A stretch of DNA of 5,398 nucleotides from Phycisphaerales bacterium. GTDB taxonomy: Bacteria; Planctomycetota; Phycisphaerae; Phycisphaerales; UBA1924. Position 1 is the first letter of the stretch; each line of letters begins with the position of its first letter. Positions 5,092 through 5,398 of the stretch are shown here, piece after piece. The translations under genes were made by a program, and so were the position numbers. Location of the stretch: assembly GCA_003511945.1 (NCBI GenBank), contig DOJA01000111.1, positions 737 to 6,134 on the forward strand, read 5' to 3'. Under the pieces are notes generated by a model. It was given only the letters and a program-made list of their open reading frames with translations, was not told the DNA's origin and searched no databases.

Positions 5092-5398
5092 TGGCCCACA
5101 TCCTCGTCATCGGCCCTCACCCCGACGATCAGGAACTCGGCATGGGCGCCACCATCGCCAAGCTCGCCCGCGCGGGGCACCGCGTCCTGCTGCTGGACAT
5201 GACCAACGGCGAGCCCACCCCCTTCGGCGACCCCGAGACCCGCGCCCGGGAAGCCGCCGCCGCCGCCGCGATCCTGGGCGTCGAGCGCCGCCTCCTCGCC
5301 CTCCCGAATCGGCGCGTCCAGCACACTCTCGAAGCGCGTCAAGCCGTCGCGTGCGTCATCCGCCAGTTCCGCGCCGACATACTCGTCGCGCCCCCCCC
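5091..5398 (+). CDS. PIG-L/LmbE family zinc deacetylase, 3' end missing
   Basis: The first 102 codons are visible; the gene runs off the window. The family removes the acetyl group from GlcNAc-containing molecules (PIG-L, MshB, BshB) using a single zinc. PHPDDQELGMG at 9-19 is the family signature: H10 and D13 are the expected zinc ligands and D12 the general base. A TNGEPTPFG turn (40-48) follows, then a helix with ETRAREAA and ILGV, and a strand RADILVAP, in the order seen in BshB1-type enzymes. The third zinc ligand and the second half are beyond the edge, so activity cannot be judged. The ATG overlaps the glycosyltransferase stop by one base (TGATG), so translation is coupled. Function with the upstream enzyme on a GlcNAc product is inferred. 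A bshB1 name is possible but not justified from half a gene. Confidence 0.88.
   Translation, partial: MAHILVIGPHPDDQELGMGATIAKLARAGHRVLLLDMTNGEPTPFGDPETRAREAAAAAAILGVERRLLALPNRRVQHTLEARQAVACVIRQFRADILVAPP

Overview
The window is about 5.4 kb of very GC-rich bacterial DNA. It carries six coding regions, all on the + strand. Five are complete and the last runs off the right edge. Codons end strongly in C or G. Gene content and protein style suggest a planctomycete-like bacterium, possibly Phycisphaerae: a secreted lumazine-binding/NTF2-like protein, an unusual kinase-like/deoxyribosyltransferase-like fusion, and a planctomycete-flavoured glycosyltransferase. That placement is inference from memory of similar proteins; no marker gene here proves it.

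Left part (1-1560): after a C/G homopolymer edge, a GTG-started gene (77-1204) encodes a protein with an archaeal-adenylate-kinase-like P-loop half and a nucleoside-2-deoxyribosyltransferase-like half. It is followed by a 356-base gap with unusually strong inverted repeats. These are a nested hairpin right after the stop and a perfect 12-bp inverted repeat around a purine-rich loop with five GGA triplets. The gap then turns into an AT-richer stretch that probably holds the promoter of the next gene.

Middle (1561-2986): a secreted protein built from two NTF2-like domains that align without a single gap at an offset of 126 residues. It ends in a terminator-like hairpin bracketed by a second 9-bp inverted repeat that includes the stop codon. 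An extended -10 promoter then precedes a small three-helix membrane protein.

Right part (2987-5398): truA (tRNA pseudouridine synthase), a GT4-type glycosyltransferase and the start of a PIG-L/LmbE deacetylase. These overlap by 4 bases and 1 base and so form one translationally coupled operon. A glycosyltransferase next to a PIG-L deacetylase suggests that a GlcNAc-containing product is made and then de-N-acetylated, either a glycolipid/polysaccharide or a bacillithiol/mycothiol-type thiol. The pairing with truA is probably co-transcription rather than shared function.

A window-wide signal is near-absence of the palindrome ACGT: I find one copy, against eight of the same-composition palindrome GTAC. 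Codon choice follows it, since all 11 places where Asp, Asn, His or Tyr precedes Val use the T-ending codon.
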